From assembly GCF_031456275.1 (NCBI RefSeq), contig NZ_JAVDUI010000001.1, positions 992,001-1,056,000 on the forward strand: DNA of 64,000 nucleotides. The letters are read 5' to 3'. Both the position numbers and the translations under genes were made by a program. The notes under the pieces are model-generated. The model worked only from the letters and a program-made list of their open reading frames with translations, was not told where the DNA came from and ran no database searches. This document shows positions 30,894-40,420 of this stretch, in pieces (position 1 is the stretch's first letter; every line of letters begins with the position of its first letter). The DNA comes from Falsarthrobacter nasiphocae (lineage in GTDB: Bacteria > Actinomycetota > Actinomycetes > Actinomycetales > Micrococcaceae).

Positions 30894-33536
30894 CTACAGC
30901 GTGCCCGGGCCGCGCTCGTTCTCCACGGCCCGCGCGGACAGCCCGCCCGGCGCCTGGAATGCGGACGAGCCCGAGGACCGCGGCACCCGCGTGGTGTCCT
31001 TCTCGAACTCGTCGATCGGCTCCACGACCTCCGGCGCCTCAACCGACTCGGCGTCGTTCTCCGCAGTCCGGGGCTCGGAGCTGAACGTGAACTCGGCGTC
31101 GTCGCCCTCTCCCTTGACGTCCACGGAGATGTGGTGACCCTCGAGGATCTCTCCGAAGAGGATCTTCTCGGAGAGCTGGTCCTCGATCTTGGTCTGGATG
31201 GTGCGGCGGAGGGGCCGGGCACCCATGGCCGGGTCGTAGCCGAGGTTCGCGAGGCGGATCTTCGCGGCGTTCGTCACCGAGATGGTCATGTCCTTCTCCG
31301 CGAGGCGGCGGGCCAGGCGGCGGATGAAGAGGTCGACGATCTGGACGATCTCCTCCTCCGTCAGCTGCGGGAAGACGACGACGTCGTCCACGCGGTTGAG
31401 GAACTCCGGCCGGAAGTGCTGCTTGAGCTCCTCGTTGACGCGGGCCTTCATGCGCTCGTAGTTGGTCGTCGAGTCCGTCGAGGACTGGAAGCCCGTCTGG
31501 ACCGGACGCGAGGCATCCCGCGTTCCAAGGTTGGTGGTCATGATGATCACCGTGTTCTTGAAGTCCACCACGCGGCCCTGCGAGTCCGTCAGGCGGCCGT
31601 CCTCCAGGATCTGGAGGAGGGAGTTGAAGAGGTCCTGGTGTCCCTTCTCAACCTCGTCGAAGAGGACCACGGAGAACGGGCGACGACGGACCTTCTCGGT
31701 CAGCTGGCCGCCCTCCTCGTAGCCCACGTATCCGGGAGGGGCACCGAAGAGCTTGGAGACGGTGTGCTTCTCCGCGTACTCAGACATGTCAAGCGTGATG
31801 AGCGCGTCCTGGTCCCCGAAGAGGAACTCCGCGAGGGCCTTGGCGAGCTCGGTCTTGCCGACGCCCGTGGGGCCCGCGAAGATGAACGAGCCGCCGGGGC
31901 GGTTGGGGTCCTTGAGGCCGGCACGCGTGCGCCGGATGGCGCGGGCGATCGACTTGATGGCCTCGTCCTGGCCGATGACGCGCTTGTGCAGCTCGTCCTC
32001 CATGCCGAGCAGACGCGAGGACTCCTCCTCGGACAGCTTGACCACGGGGATGCCGGTGGACTTGGAGAGGACCTCGGCGATGAGGTCGGCGTCGACGAGC
32101 GCGGACTGGTCCGAGCCGCCGTTCTTCCACTCCTCCTCGCGCTCGGCGCGCGCCTTCGTGAGCTTGGACTCCTCGTCACGCAGGCTGGCCGCGCCCTCGA
32201 AGTCCTGCTCGTCGATGGCCGCTTCCTTCTTCTTGCGGACGGCCTCAATCTCCTTGTCCATCTCCTTGAGCTCGGCGGGCGGCGTCATGCGCTGGATGCG
32301 CAGGCGGGCGCCGGCCTCGTCGATCAAGTCGATGGCCTTGTCCGGGAGGAACCGGTCCGAGATGTACCGGTGGGCGAGGGAGGCCGCGGCCTCGAGGGCC
32401 TCGTCCGTGATGGTCACCTTGTGGTGCGCCTCGTACTGGTCACGCACGCCCTGGAGGATCTGGAACGTGAGCTCGACGCTCGGCTCCGCGACCTGGATCG
32501 GCTGGAAGCGGCGCTCAAGCGCCGGGTCCTTCTCGATGTGCTTGCGGTACTCGTCCAGCGTGGTGGCTCCGATGGTCTGGAGCTCGCCGCGGGCCAGCAT
32601 CGGCTTGAGGATGCTGGCGGCGTCGATGGCGCCCTCCGCCGCGCCGGCACCGACGAGGGTGTGGATCTCGTCGATGAAGAGGATGATGTCACCGCGCGTG
32701 CGGATCTCCTTGAGGACGCCCTTGAGGCGCTCCTCGAAGTCACCGCGGTACCGCGAGCCGGCCACGAGGGAGCCCAGGTCAAGCGTGTAGAGGTGCTTGT
32801 CCTTGAGCGTCTCGGGGACGTCGTTGCGGACGATCGCCTGGGCGAGGCCCTCGACAACGGCCGTCTTTCCGACGCCCGGCTCGCCAATGAGGACGGGGTT
32901 GTTCTTGGTGCGGCGCGAGAGGACCTGCATGACGCGCTCCATCTCGTGCTCGCGGCCGACGACGGGGTCCAGCTTGTGGTCCCGCGCCGCCTGGGTGAGA
33001 TTGCGGCCGAACTTGTCCAGCACCGTGGAGCCTGCGGGCTGGCCCTCTGCGCGGCCGCCGCCTGCGCCTGCACCGACGCCCGCGGTCTCCTTGCCGCCCG
33101 GGTAGCCCTGGATCATCTGGACGACGGTCTGGCGGACCTGCCCGAGCTCGTGGCCGAGCTTGACGATGACCTGCGCGGCCACGCCCTCGCCCTCACGCAG
33201 GAGGCCGAGGAGGATGTGCTCGGTGCCGATGTAGTTGTGGCTGAGCTGGAGGGCCTCGCGGAGCGAGAGCTCCAGGACCTTCTTGGCACGCGGGGTGAAG
33301 GGGATGTGGCCGCCCGCGCCCTGCTGGCTGGGGCCGATCATGTCCTGGACCTGCTCCCGCACGGCCTCGAGGGTGATGTCCAGCGAGGCCAGGGCCTTGG
33401 CCGCAATGCTGTCCCCCTCCTGGATCAGGCCGAGCAGGATGTGCTCGGTTCCGATGCAGTTGTGGTTGAGGGTGCGGGCCTCTTCCTGGGCCAGCACGAC
33501 AACCCGGCGGGCTCTGTCCGTAAAGCGTTCAAACAC
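30894..33536 (-). CDS. clpC: ATP-dependent Clp protease ATPase ClpC
   Basis: An 880-residue AAA+ unfoldase that feeds substrates to ClpP. It has an N-terminal double Clp repeat (about 1-145), a Gly-rich linker, AAA1 with Walker A GEPGVGKT (about 217-224), a UVR/M-domain (about 420-460), AAA2 with Walker A GPTGVGKT (about 552-559), and a C-terminal acidic tail. The GTG at 33536 gives the normal start [20 protein letters not shown] and has AAGGAG eight bases upstream. Its promoter overlaps an inverted repeat, suggesting stress control. The gene is highly conserved. Confidence 0.97.
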   Translation of the reverse strand: MFERFTDRARRVVVLAQEEARTLNHNCIGTEHILLGLIQEGDSIAAKALASLDITLEAVREQVQDMIGPSQQGAGGHIPFTPRAKKVLELSLREALQLSHNYIGTEHILLGLLREGEGVAAQVIVKLGHELGQVRQTVVQMIQGYPGGKETAGVGAGAGGGRAEGQPAGSTVLDKFGRNLTQAARDHKLDPVVGREHEMERVMQVLSRRTKNNPVLIGEPGVGKTAVVEGLAQAIVRNDVPETLKDKHLYTLDLGSLVAGSRYRGDFEERLKGVLKEIRTRGDIILFIDEIHTLVGAGAAEGAIDAASILKPMLARGELQTIGATTLDEYRKHIEKDPALERRFQPIQVAEPSVELTFQILQGVRDQYEAHHKVTITDEALEAAASLAHRYISDRFLPDKAIDLIDEAGARLRIQRMTPPAELKEMDKEIEAVRKKKEAAIDEQDFEGAASLRDEESKLTKARAEREEEWKNGGSDQSALVDADLIAEVLSKSTGIPVVKLSEEESSRLLGMEDELHKRVIGQDEAIKSIARAIRRTRAGLKDPNRPGGSFIFAGPTGVGKTELAKALAEFLFGDQDALITLDMSEYAEKHTVSKLFGAPPGYVGYEEGGQLTEKVRRRPFSVVLFDEVEKGHQDLFNSLLQILEDGRLTDSQGRVVDFKNTVIIMTTNLGTRDASRPVQTGFQSSTDSTTNYERMKARVNEELKQHFRPEFLNRVDDVVVFPQLTEEEIVQIVDLFIRRLARRLAEKDMTISVTNAAKIRLANLGYDPAMGARPLRRTIQTKIEDQLSEKILFGEILEGHHISVDVKGEGDDAEFTFSSEPRTAENDAESVEAPEVVEPIDEFEKDTTRVPRSSGSSAFQAPGGLSARAVENERGPGTL

Positions 33537-33568
33537 GCGGCACACTCCTTGCTCTGACGTTGGCTTTG

Positions 33569-33611
33569 ACTCTACGCAACCGGCCCCGCGCTCTTGCGGG
33601 TTGTTCGCAAG
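33569..33611 (-). promoter_or_regulatory. clpC promoter with overlapping inverted repeat
   Basis: On the minus strand -10 TAGAGT (33569-33574) is preceded, 18 bases upstream, by CGCAAG at the -35 position. That hexamer is one arm of a perfect repeat, CTTGCG-N7-CGCAAG (33593-33611). The arm length and 7-base spacer recall HAIR elements bound by HspR (CTTGAGT-N7-ACTCAAG), though the sequence differs. Confidence 0.55.
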
Positions 33612-33648
33612 CGGTGGAATCACTCGGGTGGCCGGGAGGCGACGAGAA

Positions 33649-33691
33649 AGGCCGACACCGTCCGCTTAGGTGCTGCGGATGGTGCCGGCCT
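33649..33691 (-). terminator. Terminator after lsr2
   Basis: AGGCCG-CACC-TCCGC (33649-33665) pairs with GCGGA-GGTG-CGGCCT (33675-33691) with small internal mismatches. A second GC-rich hairpin (GCGGGGC/GCCCCGC near 33703-33720) lies closer to the stop. Confidence 0.65.
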
Positions 33692-33740
33692 GGCGACGGC
33701 GGGCGGGGCCTCAGCCCCGCACTGCGTCCTGTACGCCCGC

Positions 33741-34079
33741 TCAGCTGTTGTGGGCGGCGGCGTACTTGTCGAAAATCTCCTGGTGGATGCGTCCGCGGTC
33801 CGAGACGTTGAACCCCTGCTCCTTGGCCCAGGCGCGCACCTTGGCGGTGTGCCCCGAACGGGACGCAGCGGCACCCGAGCGGCCCGGCGAGCGGCGCCCG
33901 CGGGTGTTGGTCTTCATGGCCACCGAGATAAAGGGCTTGAGGGCCTCGCGGAGCTTCTCCGCGTTCTCGGTGTTGAGGTCAATCTGGTACTCGACGCCGT
34001 CAAGGGCGAATCGAACGGTCTCCTCGGCGGCTCCCCCGGAGAGATCGTCTTCGAGGATAATCTGAACCTTCTGTGCCAT
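33741..34079 (-). CDS. lsr2: Nucleoid-associated protein Lsr2
   Basis: A 112-residue Lsr2, the actinobacterial H-NS analogue that bridges DNA and silences AT-rich, often foreign, genes. The N-terminal dimerisation domain is MAQKVQIILEDDLSG...ALDGVEYQIDL. The C-terminal AT-hook-like domain ends VRAWAKEQGFNVSDRGRIHQEIFDKY, with RGR as the minor-groove contact. AAGGAGG precedes the ATG. It could silence the lower-GC lipoprotein/exporter region nearby, but that is inference. Confidence 0.97.
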   Translation of the reverse strand: MAQKVQIILEDDLSGGAAEETVRFALDGVEYQIDLNTENAEKLREALKPFISVAMKTNTRGRRSPGRSGAAASRSGHTAKVRAWAKEQGFNVSDRGRIHQEIFDKYAAAHNS

Positions 34080-34218
34080 AAGGCTACCTCCTTATGTATT
34101 GGTCACGCGTTCCGCCCGCCGGTGATTGGCAGGGCGTTTGTCTTGCACATAACACCCTACATGCAAAGCGCACTAAAACGCCACCAACCAACCCGAATGT
34201 TACGGCGATTCCCTGCAC

Positions 34219-34452
34219 TCACTCAGGAACGGATGGTGCGCGCCCTTCTTTATCCGGGCCTCCATCAGCGTCACCCATCTTTGTTGCCGAATGCACCTCA
34301 GGGTGAGCTGCGAGGTACTCTTCACGCGCCTCCCGGTACGCCTCCCGCTCCCCGCGATCTGCCTTCAAGACAGCGCGATACACGAACCAGAAGATGAAGA
34401 AAATGCCAATGGACGGCAACAGGACGTCAACGTAGGGGCCGATGGCGTCCAT
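34219..34452 (-). CDS. Small single-span membrane protein
   Basis: A 77-residue protein with one membrane helix (about 9-30, VDVLLPSIGIFFIFWFVYRAVL) and a highly charged cytoplasmic tail (KADRGEREAYREAREEY). The ATG lies two bases after the lysS stop, so it is probably expressed with lysS. I recall similar small proteins next to lysS in Arthrobacter relatives. Function unknown. The stretch 34080-34218 behind it is the lsr2 leader. Confidence 0.75.
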   Translation of the reverse strand: MDAIGPYVDVLLPSIGIFFIFWFVYRAVLKADRGEREAYREAREEYLAAHPEVHSATKMGDADGGPDKEGRAPSVPE

Positions 34453-34454
34453 GT

Positions 34455-35972
34455 CTAGGCCTCGGGCTTGAGGAGAGGGAACAGGATGGTCTCGCGGATG
34501 CCCGCGTCCGTGAACAGCATGACGAGGCGGTCAACGCCGAGCCCCAGCCCGCCCATCGGCGGAGCGCCGTACTCCAGGGCGCGAAGGAAGTCCTCGTCGA
34601 GCTGCATCGCCTCGTCGTCGCCCCCGGCAGCCATGCGCGACTGCTCGGTGAGGCGCTCGCGCTGCAGGACCGGGTCCACCAGCTCGCTGAACGCCGTGCC
34701 GCGCTCCATGCCGCCGATGATGAGGTCCCACGCCTCGATGAGGCGCGGGTTGTCCCGGTGCGGTCGGGCCAGCGGCTGAGCGGACGGCGGGTAGTCGCAC
34801 ACGAACGTCGGGTTGATGAGCGTGGGCTCCACAATCTCGCCAAAGAGTTCGACGACGGCCTTTTCAGCATTCCACGCCGGATCGAGAGAAACGCCGCGCT
34901 CATCCGCGATCTCGCGGAGAACTGACAGGTCCGTGTCAGGGGTGATCTCGCGGCCCACGGCCTCCGACAGACCCGGGTAAACGGAGACCCAGCGCCATTC
35001 GGCGTCGAGGTCAATCACGCCCGCGGCCGTCTCGATCTGATGCGGGGCGCCAATGGCGTCTGCGGCGTTGAGGACGATCTCCTTCATGCGCTCGGCCATG
35101 ACGAATTGGTCCGCCCAGGCCTCGTAGCACTCGAGAGTCGTGAATTCGGGGCTGTGCGTGGAATCGACCCCCTCGTTGCGGAAGACGCGGCCGATCTCGA
35201 AGACGCGCTCGATGCCGCCGACGACGGCGCGCTTCAGGTACAGCTCCGTGGCGATGCGCAGAGTCATCGGCTGGTCGAACGCGTTGAGGTGCGTCTGGAA
35301 GGGGCGCGCCTGGGCGCCGCCGTGGACGAGCTGAAGGATGGGCGTCTCCACCTCGATGTACCCGTGCCCGTGAAGAGTCTCACGGACGGACCGGGTGATG
35401 AGCGAGCGCTGGCGGACCATGTCCCGGGCCGCGTCACGGACCATGAGGTCCGCGTAGCGCTGGCGCACCCGCGTCTCCTCGTTGAGCTCCGCGTGGATCA
35501 TCGGCATGGGGCGCAGGGCCTTGGACGCCATCCGCCACTCGTCCACCATGACGGAGAGCTCCCCCCGGCGGGATGAGATGGCCTGCCCGGAAACGAACAC
35601 GTGGTCACCGAGGTCCACCGTCTGCTTCCACGCCGCGAGGGACTCCTCCCCCACCTCGGCGAGGGACACCATGGCCTGGATCCGCGTGCCGTTTCCCTGC
35701 TGGAGAGTCGCGAAACACAGCTTGCCCGTATTGCGGACGAACACGACGCGGCCGGCCAGCGCCACCCGCTTTCCCGATTCCTCTCCGGCCTCGAGATGCC
35801 CGAATTCCTCACGCGCCTGCTCGATCGTGTGCGTCAGGGGCAGGGACACCGGGTAGGGCTCCTGGCCCGCGTCAACAAGCTGCTGGCGCTTGGCCTGGCG
35901 AACAAGCATCTGCTCGGAGACCTCCGCGGAGGTCGGGGGCGTCTGGCTGGATGCGGAATCAGAAGAAGTCAC
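34455..35972 (-). CDS. lysS: Lysyl-tRNA synthetase, class II
   Basis: A 505-residue class II synthetase charging tRNA-Lys. The N-terminal OB domain binds the anticodon (VALAGRVVFVRNTGKLCFATLQ). The catalytic core has motif 2 (FEIGRVFRNEGVDSTHSPEF) and motif 3 (GGLGLGVDRLVMLF). The start is GTG at 35972 (VTSSDSASS). TAGAAT ends eight bases before it, so the leader is absent or two bases long. The longer upstream frame is not LysS-like. Confidence 0.95.
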   Translation of the reverse strand: MTSSDSASSQTPPTSAEVSEQMLVRQAKRQQLVDAGQEPYPVSLPLTHTIEQAREEFGHLEAGEESGKRVALAGRVVFVRNTGKLCFATLQQGNGTRIQAMVSLAEVGEESLAAWKQTVDLGDHVFVSGQAISSRRGELSVMVDEWRMASKALRPMPMIHAELNEETRVRQRYADLMVRDAARDMVRQRSLITRSVRETLHGHGYIEVETPILQLVHGGAQARPFQTHLNAFDQPMTLRIATELYLKRAVVGGIERVFEIGRVFRNEGVDSTHSPEFTTLECYEAWADQFVMAERMKEIVLNAADAIGAPHQIETAAGVIDLDAEWRWVSVYPGLSEAVGREITPDTDLSVLREIADERGVSLDPAWNAEKAVVELFGEIVEPTLINPTFVCDYPPSAQPLARPHRDNPRLIEAWDLIIGGMERGTAFSELVDPVLQRERLTEQSRMAAGGDDEAMQLDEDFLRALEYGAPPMGGLGLGVDRLVMLFTDAGIRETILFPLLKPEA

Positions 35973-35980
35973 AATCCCTG

Positions 35981-35986
35981 ATTCTA
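35981..35986 (-). promoter_or_regulatory. -10 hexamer of a near-leaderless lysS promoter
   Basis: On the minus strand TAGAAT is followed by eight bases and then GTG. No Shine-Dalgarno sequence is present. Confidence 0.55.
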
Positions 35987-36149
35987 CCGCCCATGTCCCT
36001 TCTCTCAGGGGGCATTGAGGTAACCGGAGGAAGATTGCCTGTGTCTGATGCCGGGGCCCAACGCCCCTCGCCCGCACCATGCGGGGGGTCGGCTCCCTTG
36101 ATGCGCCGGCCAGGTTTTTGCCCAACCGTCTCTTGGAGGTGAGCCCACC

Positions 36150-37130
36150 GTGAAGCACCAGCTTTCTCAGAGAGTTCTCGCCCTCCCGGGCAACGCAAGG
36201 CTTGAGCTCTTCTCAATGGGCGAGGGCCCTGGAATTGTCGTGGTCCACGGCGCCATGGTGACCATCCACCAGTACCTGGGCCTCATTCACCGCCTTCACG
36301 CATTCACCGGAATGCCGGTGCACTTCTATCACCGGCGCGGCCGAGGCTCATCCTCCGCTCAGCCGGAGAACTACTCTCTGCGCACGGAGATCGAGGACGC
36401 TGAGGCCGTGGTCCGTGCCACCGGCTCCCGCATTCTCCTGGGACACAGCTTCGGCGGGGCCGTGGCCCTCCACGCAGCCCGCGCCATGGGGCCTGACCTC
36501 CTGGACGGGGTCATCACCTACGACGCCGCCGCCAACGTCGGCGGCAGCTTCCCCACGGGATACCTCCCCGAGGCCAACGCGGCGCTCTCCTACGGAAGAC
36601 TCGCCCTCGCCACGGCCATCGCGGGCAAGAATCTCGGCACGGTGCCCTTCCTTCCGCGCCTGCCCCTCCCCGTCCTGGCCCGCATGATCCAGACAGCGGC
36701 CCGGACCTCGGCGGGCGCACAGCTCGAGTACCTCGCCGCGCCCACCCTCCGAGAGCTCGAGCAGCTCCGGCAGAGCGACCGCCCCGCGGACCAGTACGGC
36801 CTCAGCGTGCCGACCCTTCTCCTCGTCGGCGCGCGCTCCCCGCGCTTCTTCCGGCGCGCCTCCGAAGAGATCGCGGAGGCCACCAACGCAACAGTCCGCG
36901 TGCTCTTGGGCCTTCATCACGACGGCGGAACCCGCGGGCCTCTGCCCGTGATCCGAGAGGTGGCCGAGTTCTGCCGGGCCACCGGCGTGGAGACCGCCCC
37001 CTGCCGCCCTTCACGGCGCCGAAGCGCCGCGGCGGCCGCGCGCAGCGGCGTGGGGATTCGCAGCGGGATCCCGCGGCCGAAGGCTCGTCGTCGGCCAGAG
37101 CCCCCGGCCGAGGAGACGCCCGGCGCCTGA
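36150..37130 (+). CDS. Alpha/beta-hydrolase fold protein
   Basis: A 326-residue soluble hydrolase. The oxyanion-hole strand is IVVVHGAMV and the nucleophile elbow is LLGHSFGGAVALH (Ser about residue 100). The late strand VPTLLLVGARSPRFF precedes the probable catalytic His in GLHHDGG. The last 50 residues are a basic, low-complexity Arg/Ala/Pro tail. The GTG start has TTGGAGGTGAG upstream. Ester or lipid hydrolysis is likely; the substrate is unknown. Confidence 0.8.
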   Translation: MKHQLSQRVLALPGNARLELFSMGEGPGIVVVHGAMVTIHQYLGLIHRLHAFTGMPVHFYHRRGRGSSSAQPENYSLRTEIEDAEAVVRATGSRILLGHSFGGAVALHAARAMGPDLLDGVITYDAAANVGGSFPTGYLPEANAALSYGRLALATAIAGKNLGTVPFLPRLPLPVLARMIQTAARTSAGAQLEYLAAPTLRELEQLRQSDRPADQYGLSVPTLLLVGARSPRFFRRASEEIAEATNATVRVLLGLHHDGGTRGPLPVIREVAEFCRATGVETAPCRPSRRRSAAAAARSGVGIRSGIPRPKARRRPEPPAEETPGA

Positions 37131-37140
37131 AGCGCCGGGC
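37118..37140. terminator. Convergent terminator overlapping the hydrolase stop
   Basis: GCCCGGCGC (37118-37126) and GCGCCGGGC (37132-37140) form a perfect 9-bp stem that includes the TGA of the hydrolase. It lies just beyond the M13 peptidase stop on the other strand. Confidence 0.7.
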
Positions 37141-37148
37141 GGCCCCGT

Positions 37149-39134
37149 CTACCAGATAGAAACCCGCGCCTCCGGGGCGAGGTACATGCCGTCTCCCGGC
37201 TTCGTACCGAACGCCTCGTGGAACGCGTCCAGGTTCTTCGCCGGCTCGTTGGCGCGGAACTCCGCGGGCGAGTGCGGGTCGCTCGAGACCTGGAGCTCGA
37301 GGAACTCCTTGCGGGCCTTCGTCTTCCAGATCGTGGCCCACGAGTAGAAGAACCGCTGCAGAGCAGGCATGCCGTCCACGTCCGGCGCCGTCTCCAGCGT
37401 CAGGCCCCGGTTCTGGAGGTAGAGGGCGTACGCCTTGAGGCCGATCCCCAGGCCGCCGAGGTCGCCGATGTTCTCGCCGAGGGTCAGCTCGCCGTTGACC
37501 TTGGCCTCAGGCGCATCCGCGGGGCGGAGACCGTCATACTGCGAGACGAGCGCGCGCGTGCGCTCCCGGAACGCGGCCTCGTCCTCCTCCGTCCACCAGT
37601 TCTCGAGGCGGCCGTCGCCGTCGTAGCGCGAGCCCTGGTCGTCGAAGCCGTGGCCGATCTCGTGTCCGATCACCGCGCCGATGCCCGCGAAGTTCACCGC
37701 CGCGTCCGCCTCCGGGTCGAAGAACGGCGGGCGCAGGATGGCCGCGGGGAAGACGATCTCGTTGGCCGGCGGCATGTAGTAGGCGTTGACGGTCTGGGGC
37801 GTCATGAGCCACTCGCGGCCCGTGACGCCGTCGTCGATCTTCTGCAGCTCCCGCCGCGTCTCGTCCAGGTTGGCGTTCATGGCCGTGCGGACGAGGTCAC
37901 CCTCCACGATCTCGATGCCCGAGTAGTCCTTCCACTCCTCAGGAAAGCCGATCTTCGTGACGAACTTGTCGAGCTTCGTCAGCGCCTTGGCGCGGGTGGC
38001 GTCCGACATCCACTCCAGGCCCTCGATGGACTCCCGGTACGCACGGACGAGGTAGTCGACGAGCTCGAGCATCTGCTCCTTGGCGGCCGGCGGGAAGTGC
38101 TCGGCGACGAAGAGCGCGCCGATGTCCTCCCCGACGACGCCCTCGACAAAGCCGACGCCGCGCTTCCAGCGGTCCCGCTGCTCCGTGGTGCCGGACAGCG
38201 TCTTGGACGTGAAGTCCCAGTTGCTGCGGACAATCGCCTTGGACAGGTACGGGGCCGCGAAGTGGGCGGCGAAGTTTTTGAGCCACGCCTTCCACGTCTC
38301 GAGGGGCTCGGACTCGAGGAGCTCGCTCACGCCGTCGAGGGCCTCCGGCTGCCAGACCTGGATGGTCTCGCGCTGGTCCTCGCGGCTGCCCATCGCGGCG
38401 AGCCACGCGTGCAGGCGCGGCCATCGGGCCTTGAAGTCCGCGTCCGTCGTGGGATTGTTGCGGGCGACGGCGTCCCGCGAGCGCACCTTGTCCCAGTGCG
38501 CGGCGGCGATCTTCGTCTCAAGCTGGAACACGTCCTCCGGCGAGGCCTCGATGCCCGTGAGGCCGAAGAACTCCTCGAGGTGGCGGACGTACTTCTCGCG
38601 GATCTCGGTGAACTCGTCCTCGCGGTAGTAGGCCTCGTCCGGGAGGAAGATGCCGTGCTGGACGACGAAGAGGCGGTTGTCCTTGGGGCTGTTCGGGTCG
38701 ATGCTCACGAAGGGCGCCGCGAACGTGGCGATGCCGGCGGCGGCCAGGCGGCCCGCGACCTCGACGAGCTCGTCGATGCTCGCGGCGGAGTCGATCTCCG
38801 CGAAGACGGGCTGAAGGGGTGAGGCGCCCCGGGCCTCGATGGCCTCCTCGTCCATGAACATGGAGTAGAGGGCCCCGATGCGCCGAGCCTTGACGGCCTC
38901 GGGCGAGGCGTCGTCGTCATCCTGCGCGCTCTCGGCAGCCCGCTCGATGATGCGCCGCACGTCCTCCTCCGCCTGGTCCCGGAGGGCGCGGAAGGAGCCG
39001 TCGGCGCCGCGATCGGCCGGGATCTCGTGGGTGTCGAGCCAGCGGCCGTTGACGTGGCGGTAGAGGTCGTCCTGGATGCGGATGGACTCGTCGCGGTCCT
39101 CGAAGACGGCGGGAGCGGGTGTGGTCTCAGTCAT
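37149..39134 (-). CDS. M13-family zinc metallopeptidase
   Basis: A 661-residue neprilysin/PepO-type peptidase. The zinc site is HEIGH (about 495) in AVIGHEIGHGFDDQGSRYDG, with the third ligand in ENIGDLGGLGIGLKAY (about 555). The N-terminus starts in the M13 helical lid (DLYRHVNGRWLDTHEIPADRG), with no signal peptide, so it should be cytoplasmic. The substrate-binding NAYYMPPANEIVFPAAIL is conserved. A TACCCT hexamer ends seven bases before the ATG, so it may be leaderless. It probably degrades oligopeptides. Confidence 0.93.
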   Translation of the reverse strand: MTETTPAPAVFEDRDESIRIQDDLYRHVNGRWLDTHEIPADRGADGSFRALRDQAEEDVRRIIERAAESAQDDDDASPEAVKARRIGALYSMFMDEEAIEARGASPLQPVFAEIDSAASIDELVEVAGRLAAAGIATFAAPFVSIDPNSPKDNRLFVVQHGIFLPDEAYYREDEFTEIREKYVRHLEEFFGLTGIEASPEDVFQLETKIAAAHWDKVRSRDAVARNNPTTDADFKARWPRLHAWLAAMGSREDQRETIQVWQPEALDGVSELLESEPLETWKAWLKNFAAHFAAPYLSKAIVRSNWDFTSKTLSGTTEQRDRWKRGVGFVEGVVGEDIGALFVAEHFPPAAKEQMLELVDYLVRAYRESIEGLEWMSDATRAKALTKLDKFVTKIGFPEEWKDYSGIEIVEGDLVRTAMNANLDETRRELQKIDDGVTGREWLMTPQTVNAYYMPPANEIVFPAAILRPPFFDPEADAAVNFAGIGAVIGHEIGHGFDDQGSRYDGDGRLENWWTEEDEAAFRERTRALVSQYDGLRPADAPEAKVNGELTLGENIGDLGGLGIGLKAYALYLQNRGLTLETAPDVDGMPALQRFFYSWATIWKTKARKEFLELQVSSDPHSPAEFRANEPAKNLDAFHEAFGTKPGDGMYLAPEARVSIW

Positions 39135-39141
39135 ACCTTCC

Positions 39142-39195
39142 AGGGTAACGAGTCCCGCAGAGGAGTTTGGAAAATGCTTGGGGCTGCCTTAATGT
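39142..39195. promoter_or_regulatory. Divergent leaderless promoters, M13 peptidase / GNAT
   Basis: On the minus strand TACCCT (39142-39147) ends seven bases before the peptidase ATG. On the plus strand -35 TTGGAA (39167-39172) and -10 TAATGT (39190-39195) have a 17-base spacer, and the -10 ends six bases before the GNAT ATG. Confidence 0.6.
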
Positions 39196-39201
39196 TTCAT
39201 C

Positions 39202-39828
39202 ATGGAGCTGATTGATTTTTCCCAACCACCCACGCTGACCGACGACGGGCTGACGCTGCGGAAGCACCGCCTCGAGGACGTCGACGCCGTCTACGAGCGC
39301 TGCCGCGACGCCGCCAGCATCGCCTGGACCACGATCCCCCGCGAGTACACGCGAGACATGGCCGAGGAGTACGTCAAGGGGCTGCTCGCAGGCGACGGCC
39401 CCACGTGGTCCTGGGCCCTTGAGGCGGACGGCACCTACGCGGGCACGCTCGACCTCCGATTCTCCGGCGTGGACAACGCCGAGGAGCTCGAGCTGGCCCG
39501 CGCCGACGCCGAGCGGTTCGGCGGGGTCCGGCCCCTGCCCACGGGCGAGGTCGGATTCGTGACCCACCCCGCATTCCGGGGCCGGGGGCTCATGGGACGG
39601 GCCGTCCGGCTCGGCCTCGGAGAGGCGTTCCGGCGCGGGCTCATCGAGCGCGCCGTCTGGAAGGCGAAGGCCGGCAACGTCGGCTCGCTCAAGGCCGCGC
39701 GCGCCGCCGGCTTCCCTCCGCACATCGAGGCCCCGGCCATCCTCAGCGAGCGCGGCATCAACAACGACGGCTGGGTCTCCGTGCTGACGCGCGAACAGTG
39801 GGAGACGGCGCAGAGCGAGGCCGGCTGA
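39202..39828 (+). CDS. GNAT-family acetyltransferase (RimJ/RimL type)
   Basis: A 208-residue acetyltransferase with LRKHRLEDVDAVYERCRD near the start, the catalytic-core strand GEVGFVTHPAFRGRGLMGRAVRL (acetyl-CoA loop) and KAKAGNVGSLKAARAAGF. These are hallmarks of RimJ/RimL-like proteins that acetylate N-terminal amines or small molecules. The gene appears leaderless. The substrate is unknown. Confidence 0.85.
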   Translation: MELIDFSQPPTLTDDGLTLRKHRLEDVDAVYERCRDAASIAWTTIPREYTRDMAEEYVKGLLAGDGPTWSWALEADGTYAGTLDLRFSGVDNAEELELARADAERFGGVRPLPTGEVGFVTHPAFRGRGLMGRAVRLGLGEAFRRGLIERAVWKAKAGNVGSLKAARAAGFPPHIEAPAILSERGINNDGWVSVLTREQWETAQSEAG

Positions 39829-39915
39829 GAGGCCCACGGGGGCGGCCGCGGCCGCGGAGGAAGAGGCCGGCGGCCGCCTCGTCGTCGACCCTTCCCTACT
39901 ACCAGGTAAGAGGCT

Positions 39916-39921
39916 TATGCT
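39916..39921 (+). promoter_or_regulatory. -10 hexamer of a leaderless promoter (glutathione peroxidase)
   Basis: TATGCT ends six bases before the ATG at 39928. Confidence 0.55.
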
Positions 39922-39927
39922 CGACGC

Positions 39928-40410
39928 ATGACAACCCTCTTCGATTTCACCGCGACCACCCTTGAAGGCGCCGAGAAAGACCTCGCCGACTACCGAGGCA
40001 ACGTCTGCCTCGTGGTCAACACCGCGAGCAAGTGCGGGTTGACACCCCAGTACGCAGGCCTTCAGAAACTCCACGAAGACTACGAGGACCAGGGCCTGAC
40101 CATCCTCGGCTTCCCGTGCAACCAGTTCGGCAGCCAGGAGCCCGGGGAGGAGGCCGAGGTCGGCGAGTTCTGCCAGCGCAACTACGGCGTCAGCTTCCCC
40201 ATGTTCGCCAAGGTGGACGTGAACGGCAAGGACACGCACCCGGTGTTCGCGTGGCTCAAGGGCGAGAAGTCCGGACTCCTGGGCGGCGCCATCAAGTGGA
40301 ACTTCACCAAGTTCCTCGTCGGCCGGGACGGACAGGTCATCGAGCGCTTCGGCCCGACGACCGAGCCCGAGAGCCTGCGCCAGGCCATCGAGAAGGCCCT
40401 CGCAGCCTAG
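39928..40410 (+). CDS. Glutathione peroxidase-family thiol peroxidase
   Basis: A 160-residue GPx-like enzyme reducing hydroperoxides. The peroxidatic Cys is C36 (NTASKCGLTPQY), cysteine rather than selenocysteine. The Gln/Asn partners are in LGFPCNQFGSQEPG and the Trp/Asn in KWNFTKFLV. The second Cys in FPCNQF is typical of thioredoxin-dependent bacterial and plant forms, so thioredoxin or mycoredoxin is a likelier reductant than glutathione. The gene appears leaderless and stands alone. Confidence 0.93.
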   Translation: MTTLFDFTATTLEGAEKDLADYRGNVCLVVNTASKCGLTPQYAGLQKLHEDYEDQGLTILGFPCNQFGSQEPGEEAEVGEFCQRNYGVSFPMFAKVDVNGKDTHPVFAWLKGEKSGLLGGAIKWNFTKFLVGRDGQVIERFGPTTEPESLRQAIEKALAA

Positions 40411-40420
40411 AGCCCGGTCA

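Noticed and set aside
30714-33557. Very long open frame on the plus strand opposite clpC
   Set aside because: It is the antisense shadow of a high-GC gene. Its translation is repetitive Leu/Glu/Arg/Val without a recognisable domain, while the minus strand gives a complete ClpC.
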